A stretch of DNA of 43,129 nt from Deltaproteobacteria bacterium (GTDB taxonomy: Bacteria > Desulfobacterota > Desulfomonilia > UBA1062). Positions 34,202-42,542 of this stretch are shown here, in pieces. How positions within the stretch are numbered: the stretch's first letter is position 1; the number at the start of each line of letters is the position of its first letter. The stretch is from positions 1-43,129 of the forward strand of contig WFSG01000014.1 in NCBI GenBank assembly GCA_015486075.1. The letters run 5' to 3'. The notes beneath the pieces were generated by a model. That model was not told the DNA's origin and made no database searches. It saw only the letters and a program-made list of their open reading frames with translations. Made by a program: the position numbers and the translations under genes.

Positions 34202-34767
34202 ACACCACCTCCTAAACGCGTATTATCGAAGGTAAGAAGAGCTGCCTTGACATTCTCATGCGGTCTTCGCCCTTCGAATTCTTCTCTTATGACCCTTGAA
34301 AGCATATCCGTGTCAAAGATAGCCGTTGCCCTTGCCAATGCCCCTATTATACCCGTGTTCACCACGCCGTAGGGGAGTCCCGCCTGACTTGCAATAGAAT
34401 TAACATCCGCGGTTGCCACGTGTATGCCATCACGAGTATATGCCTCGGGCATGAACGGGGTGTTTATTACCAGTAATCCCCCATCTCTAAGCCCGGCTCC
34501 CACGTCTACCTCCCCCAGTAAAAGATGGTCAAGTACAACAACAATATCAGGTTCCTCAATAACCGACAGGTCATATATCTTGTGCCTCGCTATCTTAAGG
34601 GAGGTGATGACCGGCGCACCCCTTCTCTCTGTTCCAAAGGTGGGTATCATTACGACCCCGGGATATCCAGATTCAAAGGCCGCCCTAGCTACTATTTTTG
34701 CCGCGGTAATGGCGCCTTGGCCACCCCTACCGTGCCATCTAATCTCTATAATGTCTTGCTCCTGCAT
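34174..34767 (-). CDS. porC: 2-oxoacid:ferredoxin oxidoreductase, gamma subunit
   Basis: Gamma subunit of the complex, 197 residues. The N-terminus IEIRWHGRGGQGAITAAKI is the family signature, followed by PTFGTERRGAPV and the strand-helix pattern of a Rossmann-like domain. First gene of the operon, in the order gamma-delta-alpha-beta that is common for archaeal-type pyruvate:ferredoxin oxidoreductase. The ATG follows GAGGG at seven bases. A Lrp/AsnC-type regulator gene lies 62 bases upstream on the same strand. Confidence 0.94.
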   Translation of the reverse strand: MQEQDIIEIRWHGRGGQGAITAAKIVARAAFESGYPGVVMIPTFGTERRGAPVITSLKIARHKIYDLSVIEEPDIVVVLDHLLLGEVDVGAGLRDGGLLVINTPFMPEAYTRDGIHVATADVNSIASQAGLPYGVVNTGIIGALARATAIFDTDMLSRVIREEFEGRRPHENVKAALLTFDNTRLGGGVWDPGNVDR

Positions 34768-34829
34768 ACTTTAGCCCTCGGTGTAGTGGGTAGTAAATTT
34801 TTTGAAAGCCTTGGCATATTTACCTAGCC

Positions 34830-35285
34830 CTAGTCAAGCCTTACCCACTTGTTAAAACTCTTTAGTATAATAAATGTCTCTGTCTTTCCAATACCATGTA
34901 TGGTGGCCAGCTCATCCTTGAGGAAGTTAATTATGCCCTTATTCGACGAAACCAGTATCTCAACTATATAATCGTACCTGCCAGAAACTATGGAAACACT
35001 GTGCACGCTGGGTAACCCGGATATCTCCAGCCCTATCCTGTCCAAGCTCTCTACCTCTTTGACTTCAAGGGCAACGTAAGCAACTAGCTTGTCTTCAAAA
35101 GTATCGTGGTCTATGAGTGCATTTACTCTCAACTTCCCAGACTTTGCCAAGCTCCTTAGCCTCTTTCTTACGGTGGCCTCGGCAACACCAAGCCTCGTTG
35201 CCATGGATTTCGCTGTCATTCGCCCGTCTTCTGAGAGCAACTTTATTATCTTCCAATCCGTTGCATCAAAAAACTTTTTTGCCAT
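34830..35285 (-). CDS. Lrp/AsnC-family transcriptional regulator
   Basis: Feast/famine regulator with an N-terminal helix-turn-helix (about 5-58; WKIIKLLSEDGRMTAKSMA, VAEATVRKRLRSL) and a C-terminal RAM/ACT-like ligand domain (about 65-145; VALEVKEV, SVSIVSGRYDYIVEI). Ligands are usually amino acids such as leucine, alanine or lysine. A GTG at 35291 is two codons upstream; GGGTGAG at five bases favours ATG 35285 (151 residues). It sits directly upstream of the oxidoreductase operon on the same strand and may be co-transcribed with it and sense a related metabolite, which is inference from position. A divergent diguanylate cyclase gene starts 111 bases away. Confidence 0.9.
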   Translation of the reverse strand: MAKKFFDATDWKIIKLLSEDGRMTAKSMATRLGVAEATVRKRLRSLAKSGKLRVNALIDHDTFEDKLVAYVALEVKEVESLDRIGLEISGLPSVHSVSIVSGRYDYIVEILVSSNKGIINFLKDELATIHGIGKTETFIILKSFNKWVRLD

Positions 35286-35396
35286 TACCACTCACCCAGG
35301 GTAACCCATTATAGACCAAGCAAAGCAATGAATCAAGGCACATAGTTTGCATTACTACCTGCATGAACAGATCACTTATCCTAACGTGGAGGGTAT

Positions 35397-36377
35397 ATGA
35401 TTGTTAAAGATACAAGCACAGAGAGTGCTAAGACTCTCCATTACTGGGGAGACTGGACCGATTCCAAGCCACTTGCCCTCTTCACAGAGAGTATCGTTAC
35501 CATGTTGACTAGACCATCTGCACACCAGGCATTTGTAGATCTCATATCCCTTATGGGTCAGACGTTCCCCATCTCTGCACCAGCGATGTATGTAAGCCTC
35601 CAGGAACTAGGCACAAGCATATACACCGTTCTTGACCCAAAAGATGGGGGCAATGAGGACACTACTAGAATCCTTGGAAAAATGAAAAACAAGGGAAACT
35701 ATTCCTACTTTAAGGTAAAGGTTGGTGGACATCCACCTGTGCTTAAGGACAGGGTGGACGTCGCTATAATACAAAAAAACAAGGCTTCTGTGTTACTAAG
35801 CATCAACTCTGGTAACCATGAATATATCTTCAGACAATGGGTCAAAATATTGGCGCCTGCCATGATAAAGGTCATTGACAACGAACAACTCAAGAATATG
35901 GCCTTCAGAGACAGCCTTACCGGTCTTCTCAACCACCGAGCATTCGAGCAGATGCTCGGTATAGAATGCGACAGGATTCTCAGATATGGTGATACGTTCT
36001 CGCTAATAATGCTAGATATAGACTGGTTCAAAGTTGTAAATGACCGTTACGGGCATCAGGCAGGGGATAGGGTACTAAGGCAAATTGCCGAGAAGATAAG
36101 GGAGAGCGTAAGGAAGAGTGACATGGTCTTCCGTTACGGGGGTGAAGAATTCATGGTTATAATGCCGCATACACGCATATCCAATGCATTGAAGCTGGCT
36201 GGAAGAATCAAGAAAAACATTGAACGCATGGCAATAATACCGGGTCACAAGATAACCCTGAGCCAGGGCGTTACTCAATATAAGGATGGACTTTCTCCCT
36301 CAGATCTCGTAAGAAAAGCAGATATAGCTCTCTACGAAGCAAAGCACAAGGGGAAGAACAGGATAGAGGTGGAATAA
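35397..36377 (+). CDS. Diguanylate cyclase (GGDEF domain)
   Basis: Makes cyclic di-GMP from two GTP. The 326-residue protein has an N-terminal domain of about 160 residues, partly GAF-like and without membrane helices, and a C-terminal GGDEF domain (about 165-326). The active loop is GGEEF (248-252), a functional variant, with metal-binding aspartates in MLDIDWFK (Asp207, Asp209) and a complete product-inhibition I-site, RKSD (239-242), five residues before the loop. So it is probably active and feedback-limited. The gene has GGAGGG upstream. The downstream PilZ-type gene starts 6 bases after the stop, so synthesis and reading of the messenger are in one operon. Confidence 0.92.
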   Translation: MIVKDTSTESAKTLHYWGDWTDSKPLALFTESIVTMLTRPSAHQAFVDLISLMGQTFPISAPAMYVSLQELGTSIYTVLDPKDGGNEDTTRILGKMKNKGNYSYFKVKVGGHPPVLKDRVDVAIIQKNKASVLLSINSGNHEYIFRQWVKILAPAMIKVIDNEQLKNMAFRDSLTGLLNHRAFEQMLGIECDRILRYGDTFSLIMLDIDWFKVVNDRYGHQAGDRVLRQIAEKIRESVRKSDMVFRYGGEEFMVIMPHTRISNALKLAGRIKKNIERMAIIPGHKITLSQGVTQYKDGLSPSDLVRKADIALYEAKHKGKNRIEVE

Positions 36378-36383
36378 AGCGAT

Positions 36384-37211
36384 ATGAAGATTGACAAGAT
36401 ACTTGACATTAATTCCGAGCTTACCCTGCATACCCCGGATGGGACTGTAATAAAGGGAAAGATAACCGATATATCAGACGACGAATTTTTTTTCACACCT
36501 GAGAGTGCCCTCAACATATCACCGGAACAGATGGTAAAGGTATCTGACGGCCATGATGCATGCCATGCAAAGGTCATGGATAGGTTAGATAATGGCTTCA
36601 GGCTCAGGATGGACTTCACGGTAACTCCAGACAAGGAGAGAAGGCAGGATGTCCGGATATACGATAAGATATACTATAGCGTTAAATTTTTGGCGCATGC
36701 GGCAGACAAGGGAAAGGTGATATCCGAAGCACTCCTGAAAATACGTGCAAACAGGCTTATAATTGACTCTTTTTTAAAGGGCAAGTACGGTTACCCTGGT
36801 ATTGAAGATATACCAAGAACAAGTGAGACACCCTTCAACCAGGCGTTGTGGGAGGTAAACAGAAAACTTGACCTGCTTATCCACATCTTTCTTGCAGAAG
36901 ACTTCGTGCCACTCATTAAAACCACTCCAAAGGACACTAACATAAGTGCATCCGGTATAAAGTTCATCCACGACACCCCATTGGAGACTGGTGATCTTGT
37001 CGAGGTGGACATGATCCTGCCTATGATGCCCCTGTTGTTTTTAAGGGTATTGGCCGAGGTAATAAGGATAAAGGAACTTGCATCCGATGCTGAAACCATG
37101 AATTATGCCATAGCTGCACGCTTTGTGCAACTTGACCCCGAAAGCCGTGAGGACATCATCCGTTACCTCTTCAAGAGACAAAGAGAGATACTGAGGGACA
37201 GGAAACATTAG
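36384..37211 (+). CDS. PilZ-type c-di-GMP receptor with a long insertion
   Basis: A 275-residue protein. The N-terminal 80 residues form a strand-rich domain like the YcgR N-terminal domain (SELTLHTPDGTVIKGKITDI). A PilZ-type domain follows, with RxxxR in RRQDVR (Arg87, Arg91) and NxSxxG in NISASG (Asn186, Ser188, Gly191). These two motifs normally lie about 20 to 30 residues apart but here 95 residues, mostly predicted helix, separate them (about 100-182). Similar helical insertions occur in some tetrameric PilZ proteins. The insert includes NRKLDLLIHIF. Position directly behind a diguanylate cyclase supports c-di-GMP binding. The stop overlaps the hydrolase reading frame described next. Confidence 0.8.
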   Translation: MKIDKILDINSELTLHTPDGTVIKGKITDISDDEFFFTPESALNISPEQMVKVSDGHDACHAKVMDRLDNGFRLRMDFTVTPDKERRQDVRIYDKIYYSVKFLAHAADKGKVISEALLKIRANRLIIDSFLKGKYGYPGIEDIPRTSETPFNQALWEVNRKLDLLIHIFLAEDFVPLIKTTPKDTNISASGIKFIHDTPLETGDLVEVDMILPMMPLLFLRVLAEVIRIKELASDAETMNYAIAARFVQLDPESREDIIRYLFKRQREILRDRKH

Positions 37212-37946
37212 GATCACCTACCTAGGTCATGCTTCTTTATCGATTGAGGCCCATGGTACACGCATATTGGTTGACCCCATGTTCAGCATGCGTGCCTTTC
37301 TCATAAAAAGGGCATACCCCCCACCTGTGAAGACATCCGACATAAAAGGCTATAACGCAGTCCTCCTGACGCATGCACACTATGACCACATGGACATACC
37401 AACACTAATGGATCTAGAGGATAACATCCAGGTTATCACGGCCTGGAACACCTCGGATGTGATAAGAAAGGCATGCAAGAAAAGGATCATCGAGATGAGG
37501 CCATGGCAGAAGGCTAGTATACCCGGGGCAACTATTACTGCCACGCCCGCAAGACACTGGGGTGCAAGGAACATGTACGACATATGGAGGGTTATGTGGG
37601 CTATGTGATAGAAACGGACTGTGCCACTGTCTACGTGGCAGGTGACACGGGCTACGGCGGGCACTTCAAGGCCATATCAGGACGGTTCAACATAGACGTG
37701 GCATGTCTGCCCATCGGATGCTACAGACCGTTCTGGTTCAGGTTAAACCATCTCTCCCCATCCGATGCCATAAGGGCCTTTAAGGATCTAAAGGCAGACA
37801 TGATGGTCCCGGTGCACTGGGGCACATTCCGCCTGAGCCTGGAGAGGCTCGGAGAACCAGTAAGGGACCTAAAGAGAATAATGGATGGTCTTCCCATCAA
37901 GATACTTAAGCCAGGACAAGGCCTTACTTACTCCAGGCAGGACTGA
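37207..37946 (+). pseudogene. UlaG-like metallo-beta-lactamase-fold hydrolase broken by a -1 frameshift
   Basis: Two adjacent frames together make one MBL-fold protein of about 246 residues. The first (37207-37599) reads IRITYLGHASLSIEAHG, VDPMF, LLTHAHYDHMD and TPARHWG; the second (from about 37599 to 37946) reads GYVIET, VYVAGDTGYGGHF, LPIGCYRPFW and VPVHWGTF. All metal ligands (HxHxDH, the later His, Asp, His) are kept. They join perfectly if one G is added to GGG at 37598-37600, giving MWGYVIE; so the sequence lacks one base. The first frame has no ATG, GTG or TTG before its first strand, only an ATT at 37207 that overlaps the PilZ-gene stop. This could be a genuine pseudogene, a sequencing error, or less likely programmed frameshifting. 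Related proteins are metal-dependent hydrolases of diverse substrates. Confidence 0.8.
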
Positions 37947-37990
37947 ACTGAATCATGGTATTTATGGCTAGTTATCCACAGCCCCGGGTA

Positions 37991-38018
37991 TTGACACGCG
38001 AGAATGCACCACTATTCT
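37991..38018 (+). promoter_or_regulatory. Promoter of the acyl-CoA synthetase gene
   Basis: A perfect TTGACA at 37991-37996, 16-bp spacer, and TATTCT at 38013-38018. Transcription would start near 38025, leaving a leader of about 110 bases with a good ribosome site (AAAGGAGAG). A consensus DnaA-box word, TTATCCACA, lies just upstream at 37972-37980. Confidence 0.5.
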
Positions 38019-38137
38019 ATGAATAAACTAGTCTATAGGGTAAAAAGTCCTCAATAGGCCATATCCTAATGGCTGACAGGCCTTTTGCAGGACTATGATA
38101 TATTGCAGATATAAAATATTAATGAAAGGAGAGTGTT

Positions 38138-39676
38138 ATGGACTTAGGATCTTTGGTGGCCAGGAATGCAAGGATGACACCTGACAAGGAAGGACTGGTG
38201 TTCGAGGGAAAAAGGTATACCTGGAAAGAGGTGAATGAAAAGGTCAATGCCATTTCAAACACATTGATTGGCCTTGGACTTAAAAAAGGGGACAAGGTAG
38301 CAATGTGGATGATGAATTCTGACATGTTTGTCTTTGCCTTTTACGGGATTACAAAGGCAGGGGGAGTTGCGGTACCTGTTAATTTCAGGCTGGCCCCACC
38401 CGAGGCAGAATACATCTTTAACAACTGCGATGCAGTGAGTGTCATCTTTGACGACATATTTGCGCAGGCCATGAGTGACATGAAGCCGAGGCTTAAACAC
38501 ATACGTGGCTTTTTCTCGGCAGGACCCGGTAGGTTCGAGGGAATCGATCCATTAGAAGAGGTCCTCGAGACAGGTAAAACAGGCGAGCCAGGTGTTGAAG
38601 TGGATGAGTTCGACGAAAGTGAGATATTATATACCTCCGGCACAACAGGAAGGCCAAAGGGGGCACTCTTTGTTCACCATGCCCACATGGTATTAACTAC
38701 GTCCATGACATCTCTCATAGGTATAAACCCAGAGGACAGGATCATACACGCGGCTCCTCTTTTCCACTCAGCACAGCTTAACCTCTACCTAAACCCCGGT
38801 ACCTATGTTGGGGCCACGCACATAGTCAACAAGGAATTCTGGCCTCCAGAGAACGTCTTGAAGCTGATGGAGCAGGAAAAGGCAACACTTTTCTTTGGAG
38901 CACCCATAATGTACACCATGCTCATGGGCGCCAAGGATTTCGAAAACTACGATCTAAGCTCGGTTCGCTACTATGGCTACGGTGCAGCTCCCATGTCCAG
39001 GGAGGGCGTCAGGCAGATGATAGATAAGTTCAAAACCACCAGTTTCTTCTGCCTGTGCGGTTTTACAGAGGCTGGTCCCGGCGGGGTGGCCCTCCTGCCA
39101 AAGGACCAGATAAGGAAGGCAGGCGCAGGGGGAAAATACGTTGTGAACATGGAGTGCCGCTTGGTGGATGACAACGAGAATACCGTGACAGAACCAGGCG
39201 TGGTAGGTGAATTTGTCATCAAGGGCGAGATGGCAATGAAGGAGTATTACAAGAATCCCGAGGCAACAGCAGAAACCATAAAGAACGGATGGGTCCATTC
39301 CGGTGACCTTGCTATCATGGACGACGAAGGCTACATCACCCTCGTAGACAGGAAAAAGGACATGATCATAACAGGCGGTGAAAATGTCTACTCCAAGGAG
39401 GTGGAAGATGCCATGGCCGAGAATCCCAAGATAGCCGAGGGTGTGGTTATTGGCATACCACATCCCACCTGGGGGGAGACCGTGATGGCAGTGGTAAGCC
39501 TGAAGCCAGGGGAGAGCATGGACCTCAACGAACTTAGGGAATTCCTGAAGCCCAGGCTTGCAGATTACAAGATACCTAGGCTACTGGAGATAGTTGATGC
39601 ACTACCAAGGAACGTGTCCGGTAAGGTCCTGAAATACAAGCTGAGAGACATGTATAAAGACAGGGCTAAGGCCTGA
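38138..39676 (+). CDS. Acyl-CoA synthetase (AMP-forming)
   Basis: Activates a carboxylic acid, probably a medium or long fatty acid, to its CoA thioester. The 512-residue protein has the P-loop YTSGTTGRPKG (165-175), the YGYGAAPMSREGVRQMI region, GFTEAGPGGV, the hinge VDRKKDMIITGGENVYSKEVE and the C-terminal adenylation lysine near 496 in NVSGKVLKYKLR. The ATG follows AAAGGAGAG. It is monocistronic, with its own promoter, and convergent to the zinc peptidase. Chain-length preference cannot be read from the sequence. Confidence 0.9.
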   Translation: MDLGSLVARNARMTPDKEGLVFEGKRYTWKEVNEKVNAISNTLIGLGLKKGDKVAMWMMNSDMFVFAFYGITKAGGVAVPVNFRLAPPEAEYIFNNCDAVSVIFDDIFAQAMSDMKPRLKHIRGFFSAGPGRFEGIDPLEEVLETGKTGEPGVEVDEFDESEILYTSGTTGRPKGALFVHHAHMVLTTSMTSLIGINPEDRIIHAAPLFHSAQLNLYLNPGTYVGATHIVNKEFWPPENVLKLMEQEKATLFFGAPIMYTMLMGAKDFENYDLSSVRYYGYGAAPMSREGVRQMIDKFKTTSFFCLCGFTEAGPGGVALLPKDQIRKAGAGGKYVVNMECRLVDDNENTVTEPGVVGEFVIKGEMAMKEYYKNPEATAETIKNGWVHSGDLAIMDDEGYITLVDRKKDMIITGGENVYSKEVEDAMAENPKIAEGVVIGIPHPTWGETVMAVVSLKPGESMDLNELREFLKPRLADYKIPRLLEIVDALPRNVSGKVLKYKLRDMYKDRAKA

Positions 39677-39701
39677 TAATAAGCAAAGCCTGGGCCGTTA
39701 A

Positions 39702-39744
39702 GGGGGTGGTGTGATGCCACAGTATGCTAATTATCACTACCCCC
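39702..39744. terminator. Hairpin between convergent acyl-CoA synthetase and zinc peptidase genes
   Basis: GGGGGTGGTG at 39702-39711 pairs with CACTACCCCC at 39735-39744 with one G-T wobble, around a 23-base loop. It covers the end of the peptidase gene. There is no T tract, so it is a possible bidirectional terminator only. Confidence 0.3.
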
Positions 39745-40422
39745 AAGGAGGCCTGCCCTGAGCATGAAGTATAGCAGCTGCAGTATAGCAGCAGCTGCTG
39801 CTGCAACATAGGTCATTGCAGCTGCAGAGAGTACTTTCCTTGCACCCCGAACCTCTGTGTCGGTCAGTATGCCTGTTGCCGGCAACACCTTGAGGGCCCT
39901 TGCAGACGCATCGAACTCAACGGGGAGGGTCACAAGCTGGAACAGCACTGCAAGGCTGAAGAACACAACGCCAGCCATGATAAGAGACCTGGACATGAAT
40001 ATAAAGCCTATTATCAACAGAGGCCATGCAAGGTTAGAACCAAGCATGGTGATTGGGACCAATGCAGTCCTTAACCTGAGAGGTGCATAACCAGTGGCAT
40101 GCTGAATGGCGTGACCTGACTCGTGCGCTGCCACGCCAACCGAGGCAATGGATGTTCCCCTGTACACGCCCTCTGATAGCCTTAATACCTTAGAACTCGG
40201 ATCATAGTGATCTGTCAGGAAACCCCTTGCCGGCTCTATTGCCACGTCTTCTATACCCTGGGATGTAAGTATTATGCGCGCAGCCTCCGCCCCTGTTATT
40301 CCACGCATGGTGGGAATCTTGGAGTACCTGGCATATGCGCTTTTCACCTTTATCTGAGCATATAGGCTCAAGATAAAGGCAGGTAATATCATTATTATAT
40401 AAAGCGGATCTATGAAGAACAT
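39727..40422 (-). CDS. Membrane zinc metallopeptidase (YugP-like, Zn_peptidase_2)
   Basis: A 231-residue membrane protein. It starts with a membrane helix (about 5-22), has a cytoplasmic or periplasmic segment with DHYDPSSKVLRLSEGVY, then the zinc site AAHESGHAIQH (His100, Glu101, His104), two further membrane helices (about 118-160) and EFDASARAL, which likely supplies the third ligand. A C-terminal helix lies near 200-220. This matches the Zn_peptidase_2/YugP family, whose substrate is not known in most bacteria. The ATG has a strong GAGGAGAGGG site. Confidence 0.9.
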   Translation of the reverse strand: MFFIDPLYIIMILPAFILSLYAQIKVKSAYARYSKIPTMRGITGAEAARIILTSQGIEDVAIEPARGFLTDHYDPSSKVLRLSEGVYRGTSIASVGVAAHESGHAIQHATGYAPLRLRTALVPITMLGSNLAWPLLIIGFIFMSRSLIMAGVVFFSLAVLFQLVTLPVEFDASARALKVLPATGILTDTEVRGARKVLSAAAMTYVAAAAAAILQLLYFMLRAGLLGGSDN

Positions 40423-40556
40423 GGTTCCCTCTCCTCGTTATACTTTAGTGTACTCTATTGTTGAGATAGTACCGCTACAAAGATAAGTCAAGAAGGCAAA
40501 AGTCTGATAGGAAATCTGGCTGTGTCTAGCTGAAACATTGGAGATATAGTAACCTA

Positions 40557-41243
40557 TTAAATGCCGAGCAAGGCAACTGCAGCAATGGCAGAGGTCACTG
40601 ACCTGAGCGTTGTCCTACCCATGTTGACAGGTATAAATCCAGTCCCAGCCAGCATGTTTATCTCGTCTACCGTGAACCCACCTTCAGGACCTATAACAAT
40701 GCCAATGTCTTTATGCTTAACATCAGAAAGGTTCAGATCGCACTCCAAGTGTCCGAAGTACCTGTGATGCCAGCTTCGAGATGCAAACCCTATGAAATCA
40801 GACATTCGTAGTGCATCGTGAAGTGACGGGATACTATTTCGCTCACACTGTTTTACTGCCTCCATGATGATTGCCTGCCACCTCTCGAATCTCTTGCTTG
40901 ATATGACCGATATATTGGACCTTCTTGCCATCACTGGAACTATCTCTGATACCCCTAGTTCAGTTGCAAAGCGAATTATTGTATCCATGTCCTTGAGTGC
41001 TACTACGCCTATGCCTAGCCGGACCGTCCTTGTTGACCTGTCCACGAGGGGTGTCTCACCTTCTATGTCAACAACAATGTTATCATGGCCAATGGATCCT
41101 ATTACGCCCACGTATCCTCTTGCGTGGTCTCGTACGAGTATCCTCTCTCCCACGCCCATCCTCAGAGGACCCCTTATGTGCTTAGCGTCCTTACCTCTTA
41201 TTATGGCCCTGTTACCATGGATCTCTGCAAAGAACCTGGGCAT
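40557..41243 (-). CDS. rsmE: 16S rRNA m3U1498 methyltransferase RsmE
   Basis: SPOUT-class enzyme that methylates U1498 of 16S rRNA. The 228-residue protein has an N-terminal PUA-like domain (MPRFFAEIHG, HIRGPLRMGVGERILVRD) and the knotted SPOUT domain with ATELGVSEIVPVMARRS, EAVKQCERNSIPSL, and GPEGGFTVDEI (185-195). The C-terminal knot normally reads LRTETA; here it is LRSVTSA (213-219), with the conserved Glu replaced by Val, which is unusual and may affect activity. The start ATG is assumed from family alignment; its ribosome site is distant. It is co-directional with the M28 peptidase, 143 bases downstream of that gene. Confidence 0.9.
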   Translation of the reverse strand: MPRFFAEIHGNRAIIRGKDAKHIRGPLRMGVGERILVRDHARGYVGVIGSIGHDNIVVDIEGETPLVDRSTRTVRLGIGVVALKDMDTIIRFATELGVSEIVPVMARRSNISVISSKRFERWQAIIMEAVKQCERNSIPSLHDALRMSDFIGFASRSWHHRYFGHLECDLNLSDVKHKDIGIVIGPEGGFTVDEINMLAGTGFIPVNMGRTTLRSVTSAIAAVALLGI

Positions 41244-41386
41244 TGTTATGTGAATCTCCCTGCAATCTTCTCTAAGATCGTGACGCGTGAAACCTACTAC
41301 ATAGAGGCCTATAATATCGCATAAAACCAGGCATTAAGAAACAGGCAATCAATAGGTATATAGGATTTATCATCCAAGAGTAACCA

Positions 41387-42541
41387 CTAATCACTACTGG
41401 AAGATTTCTCCTCTGTTTCCCCTACAGCCTCTTCCAGCAGACGAACCATTTTTTCTAAGACATCAGGATCCAGATTTTCGGGGCGATCTGTATCATTATG
41501 CCACATGGGAGGCCACATGTCTGCTTCCTGGTTGGAGATAGAGGCTGCCTTCAGGCCATGGAAACATAGTGCGGCAGCATCGGTTCCACCTGCCGGGGTA
41601 ACGTATGCCATGGCATCAATACCTGCCCTTTCGGCAGCCTTCAGGATGAGATTCACTGATTCTGGAGATAGTGTCGCACCGTAGTATGGTTCCTTTGTAA
41701 GTACTGTTGTCTTTACACCTGAACCCACTAGGTCCAGGTTTATAATGAGTGCATCCTTTAGTTCGTCTTTGTACTTCTTCGCAAAATGGAATGATCCTTT
41801 GAAGCCCCTTTCCTCTGCACCAAAGGAAACGAGCCAGACCTGTGTATACCTGGGCCTGTTTTCCGATAAAAACCTTCCGGTACCTATGATAGATGCAACT
41901 GCTGCAAGGTTGTCGTTGGCGCCAAGACTGGGAGCATAAGGGGTGAACAGCTTGCAGAACCACCATAAATAAATGCCTGCAAGTCCAAATAGTATCCATA
42001 GGAGATCAATGTACGTAAAGCCCTTCCAGAGCTGTAATACGTGATACGAAGCAACCATAGATCCCGCGAACAAAAAACTGATGAATGAATAAACTATTAC
42101 CTGGGTTACCAGTATCAGCCGTAAATATCTTTTGCCCTTGAAATCCTCGTCCCATATGCGATAGCAATTGGGAGAGTCATGATGGGCTGACAGGACCAGT
42201 ATGGATCTCATGTTTTCCAAAGGATTGATCTTGCCTATAACATTAGTCACCGTGCCCTTTACCGCGAAGAGCGGGTCCAGGAACTTGATCATGAATATAT
42301 TATCAAGGAAATACCATGCTGAACCAAATGCAAACGCACCAAAGGCAAGCCACCTTGAGCTGGGGTATAGTACAAGGGATAGCACGTAGAATCCAAGAAT
42401 GATGTGTGGTGAGTTCTCGAAGTATCTCGGGTAGGCCTCGAACGAATCTATGTATGACTCGTTACAGACCTTTTCAAACTCCCCTCTAATCCTCTCCGCA
42501 GCCCTGAGTGGAAGCGTGTCACCAAATGTCTTCCACAACAA
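41387..42541 (-). CDS. M28-family zinc aminopeptidase with membrane segments, apparently N-terminally truncated
   Basis: The 384-residue product carries the M28 zinc site: SAHHDSPN, the bridging Asp in GANDNLAAVA, GAEERGFKGS, LDLVG and a late His in MWHNDTDRP. Between these are membrane helices (about 48-88, 146-196), placing the protein in the membrane. Homologues begin with about 20 residues before the FGxRxxxxxxE motif, but here the frame reaches it (FGDTLPLRAAE) right after a TTG at 42541 with no ribosome site, and a TAG closes the frame at 42569-42571. So the true start is probably lost or displaced at the boundary with the next gene. Product family is sure; the intactness is doubtful. 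Confidence 0.8.
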   Translation of the reverse strand: MLWKTFGDTLPLRAAERIRGEFEKVCNESYIDSFEAYPRYFENSPHIILGFYVLSLVLYPSSRWLAFGAFAFGSAWYFLDNIFMIKFLDPLFAVKGTVTNVIGKINPLENMRSILVLSAHHDSPNCYRIWDEDFKGKRYLRLILVTQVIVYSFISFLFAGSMVASYHVLQLWKGFTYIDLLWILFGLAGIYLWWFCKLFTPYAPSLGANDNLAAVASIIGTGRFLSENRPRYTQVWLVSFGAEERGFKGSFHFAKKYKDELKDALIINLDLVGSGVKTTVLTKEPYYGATLSPESVNLILKAAERAGIDAMAYVTPAGGTDAAALCFHGLKAASISNQEADMWPPMWHNDTDRPENLDPDVLEKMVRLLEEAVGETEEKSSSSD

Positions 42542-42542
42542 G

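Noticed and set aside
37972-37980. Perfect DnaA box TTATCCACA; another lies at 29770-29778 inside the phosphomutase gene
   Set aside because: They are isolated, with no cluster, no AT-rich unwinding region and no dnaA, dnaN or gidA neighbours. Not an origin.
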